DNA of 32,916 nt, from contig DASZVJ010000108.1 in assembly GCA_035547155.1 (NCBI GenBank), positions 1 to 32,916 of the forward strand, read 5' to 3'. The notes beneath the pieces were generated by a model. It was given only the letters and a program-made list of their open reading frames with translations. It did no database searches and was not told where the DNA came from. Source of the stretch: CAZNMF01 sp035547155. GTDB lineage: Bacteria; Acidobacteriota; Vicinamibacteria; Vicinamibacterales; SCN-69-37. The stretch's first letter is position 1; each line of letters starts with the position of its first letter. Below, one piece after another: positions 31,793-32,916 of the stretch. The translations under genes were made by a program, and so were the position numbers.

Positions 31793-31914
31793 GATTCTGG
31801 GTTCTGCGGTTCTAGGTTCCAGGGTTCTGAGGTTCGGGTTCTGGGTTCCGGGGTTCTGGGTTCTGACTGAGCCCTTTTCGAAGTTCGAAGTTCACAGTTC
31901 GAAGTTCACAGTTC
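31793..31914. repeat. Compound array: GGTTCTGG words then TTCGAAGTTCACAG words, between regulator and ahcY
   Basis: GGTTCTGGG/GGTTCCAGG words run from 31793 to about 31867. After a short unique stretch (actgagccc), TTCGAAGTTCACAG units follow at 31877-31914. The complement of the regulator stop (TCA, 31906-31908) is inside the second array, so the regulator ends within a repeat unit. Both families occur elsewhere in the window singly. Confidence 0.8.
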
Positions 31915-32856
31915 GCTCTTCGCGGCGCCCGCCGCGAAGAGCGCAGGTCCCTTGGCGTCGGTCGCCGGTGCGAGCGTGGCGATTCGCACGCTCGTGAAGC
32001 CGGCCGTCTCGAGCAGACGCCGCATCTGGTCGTCGGAGAACCCGAGCCAGACGTGGCCCATCTGCTGGCGGTACTCCTCGCGCTCGTGCGGCGTCATGTC
32101 GACAATCAACAGACGGCCGCCGGGCTTCAGCACGCGCGCCGCTTCGCTCAACGCGGCCGCCGGCGCGGGCAGATGGTGCAGCACGAGCATCATCACCGCG
32201 GCGTCGAGCGATGCGTCGGCGAGCGGCAGCGACTCGAGCGATCCGCGGCGCAGCTCGACGTTCGCGACGTCGCGCGCGCGCGCACGCGCCGAAGCAAGCA
32301 TCTCGTCCGACGCGTCGACCCCGATGACGTGTGCGACGTGCGGCGCGATCGCGCTCAGCACGACGCCTGTGCCGCAACCGAGGTCGCCGACGATCCAGTC
32401 CGGCGGCAGCAGACCGAGCAGCGCCTGCACGGAGAACTGGCCGCCGAAGAGCTCGTCGCGCAACCGATCCCACTCGCCCGCCGCGGTCGCGAAGAACTGC
32501 TGCGACGTCTGGCTGCGCTGCGCGAGCACGCGCGCGAGCCGGCGCGCGTCCTGATCGACGCCCGCACGCCCCGCGAGCTGCTGGCGCGTCAGCTGCCAGA
32601 TCTGCGCGCGCGCCTCATCGCGATGATCGATGCCGAGCGCGTAGTACCGGCTCGTGCCGTCACGGCGCGACGTCACCCATCCGGCGTCCGCCAACGTCCT
32701 CAGCTGACGGCTCACGGTCGACTGCGGCAGCTGGATGACGGCGCAGAGCTCGGAAACGGTCAGCTCCTGCTGGTCGAGCAGCGCGAGCATCCGGCACCGC
32801 GTCTGATCGGCCAGGGCCGAGAAGGAATCGAGCAGGGACGGTGCGACCGCAGCCAT
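31906..32856 (-). CDS. ArsR-family regulator fused to a SAM-dependent methyltransferase domain (SahR-like)
   Basis: The product is 316 residues. An ArsR winged helix occupies residues 8-75 (LSAVIQ-type recognition helix QLPQSTVSRQLRTLADAGWV, wing TSRRDGTSRYYAL). No metal-binding cysteine pair is present. A class I methyltransferase fold follows, with motif I VGDLGCGTG (156-164), the acidic IGVDAS (178-183) and VLHHLPAP. The order matches the fusion regulators described as SahR, which sense S-adenosylhomocysteine and repress methyl-cycle genes; the ahcY gene directly downstream supports this. Whether the domain still methylates anything is unknown. The promoter and a palindrome overlap just before the ATG. 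Confidence 0.92.
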   Translation of the reverse strand: MAAVAPSLLDSFSALADQTRCRMLALLDQQELTVSELCAVIQLPQSTVSRQLRTLADAGWVTSRRDGTSRYYALGIDHRDEARAQIWQLTRQQLAGRAGVDQDARRLARVLAQRSQTSQQFFATAAGEWDRLRDELFGGQFSVQALLGLLPPDWIVGDLGCGTGVVLSAIAPHVAHVIGVDASDEMLASARARARDVANVELRRGSLESLPLADASLDAAVMMLVLHHLPAPAAALSEAARVLKPGGRLLIVDMTPHEREEYRQQMGHVWLGFSDDQMRRLLETAGFTSVRIATLAPATDAKGPALFAAGAAKSEL

Positions 32857-32866
32857 CTATCCGTAA

Positions 32867-32906
32867 ATCCGGATGGATGATATCGGCGAGATTGGGGGCA
32901 AGTCAA
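32867..32906 (-). promoter_or_regulatory. Promoter and candidate operator of the regulator-ahcY unit
   Basis: On the minus strand TTGACT (32906-32901), 18 nt and TATCAT (32882-32877) form a sigma-70-like promoter. A perfect 8-bp palindrome ATCCGGAT (32874-32867) lies immediately downstream of the -10, with GGAT/ATCC half-words on both sides (CGGAT at 32864-32860). A repressor bound there would cover the transcript start. Autoregulation by the SahR-like protein is inferred. Confidence 0.6.
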
Positions 32907-32916
32907 GGCTTGGGGC

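Noticed and set aside
31780..31905. S-adenosylhomocysteine riboswitch upstream of ahcY.
   Set aside because: The leader consists of GGTTCTGG and TTCGAAG words; I could not find a conserved SAH aptamer core. A covariance-model scan would settle it.

Overview
The window is high-G+C chromosomal DNA with no tRNA, rRNA, insertion sequence, prophage or CRISPR array that I can see. An Oar-type TonB-dependent receptor with an N-terminal carboxypeptidase-regulatory-like domain, DUF1501/DUF1800, DUF4159 and DUF5777 proteins, a YtrA-type GntR/ABC cassette and many exported proteins of unknown function point to Acidobacteriota, most likely a soil Vicinamibacteria-like lineage. This is inferred from gene content only.

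Layout. 1-1415 (-): 5' end of an Oar-like receptor. 1709-4270 (-): ACS-type MFS permease and DctA carrier. 4329-6487 (+): BaiN/HI0933-type flavoprotein overlapping a beta-hydroxyacid dehydrogenase. 6627-8934 (-): a barrel-like exported protein, then an LsrG-like ABM protein with an iron-containing alcohol dehydrogenase. 9100-11119 (+): GntR/YtrA regulator, ABC ATPase and permease, each overlapping the next by an ATGA. 11164-12767 (-): class I aldolase and ferritin. 12897-13700 (+): DUF4159. 13884-14891 (-): quinone oxidoreductase. 14973-17321 (+): a second TonB-receptor-like protein. 17480-18633 (+): PilZ protein and TauE/SafE permease. 18640-20129 (-): an AhpD-like protein and an ECF41 sigma factor. 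20221-23090 (-): DUF1800 and DUF1501. 23287-26223 (+): DUF4097 lipoprotein and YjhG-type sugar-acid dehydratase. 26418-27566 (-): secreted lactonase-fold protein. 27634-30047 (+): DUF5777 barrel, CHRD lipoprotein, haem-binding protein and cytochrome c. 30280-32856 (-): ArsR-methyltransferase fusion regulator and adenosylhomocysteinase.

Regulation is unusually readable. There is an exact ECF41 promoter upstream of the AhpD-like/ECF41 pair, a near-consensus sigma-54 promoter upstream of the PilZ gene, a 7-bp-arm palindrome at the GntR start, and a recurrent TANNNT hexamer 7-8 nt before start codons without a Shine-Dalgarno, which suggests leaderless transcripts.

The least explained signal is in the gaps between genes. 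At least five families of short word-like repeats (GGTTCTG, CTATCTGC/GATAGCG, TTGGTCCC, GAACTTC and a GTAGGGGCGGCC hairpin) fill most gaps longer than about 40 bp. Between some convergent genes the words are arranged as long imperfect hairpins (6480-6619 and 30062-30274). Elsewhere they run in one direction, abut or contain stop codons, or lie over promoter -35 regions.
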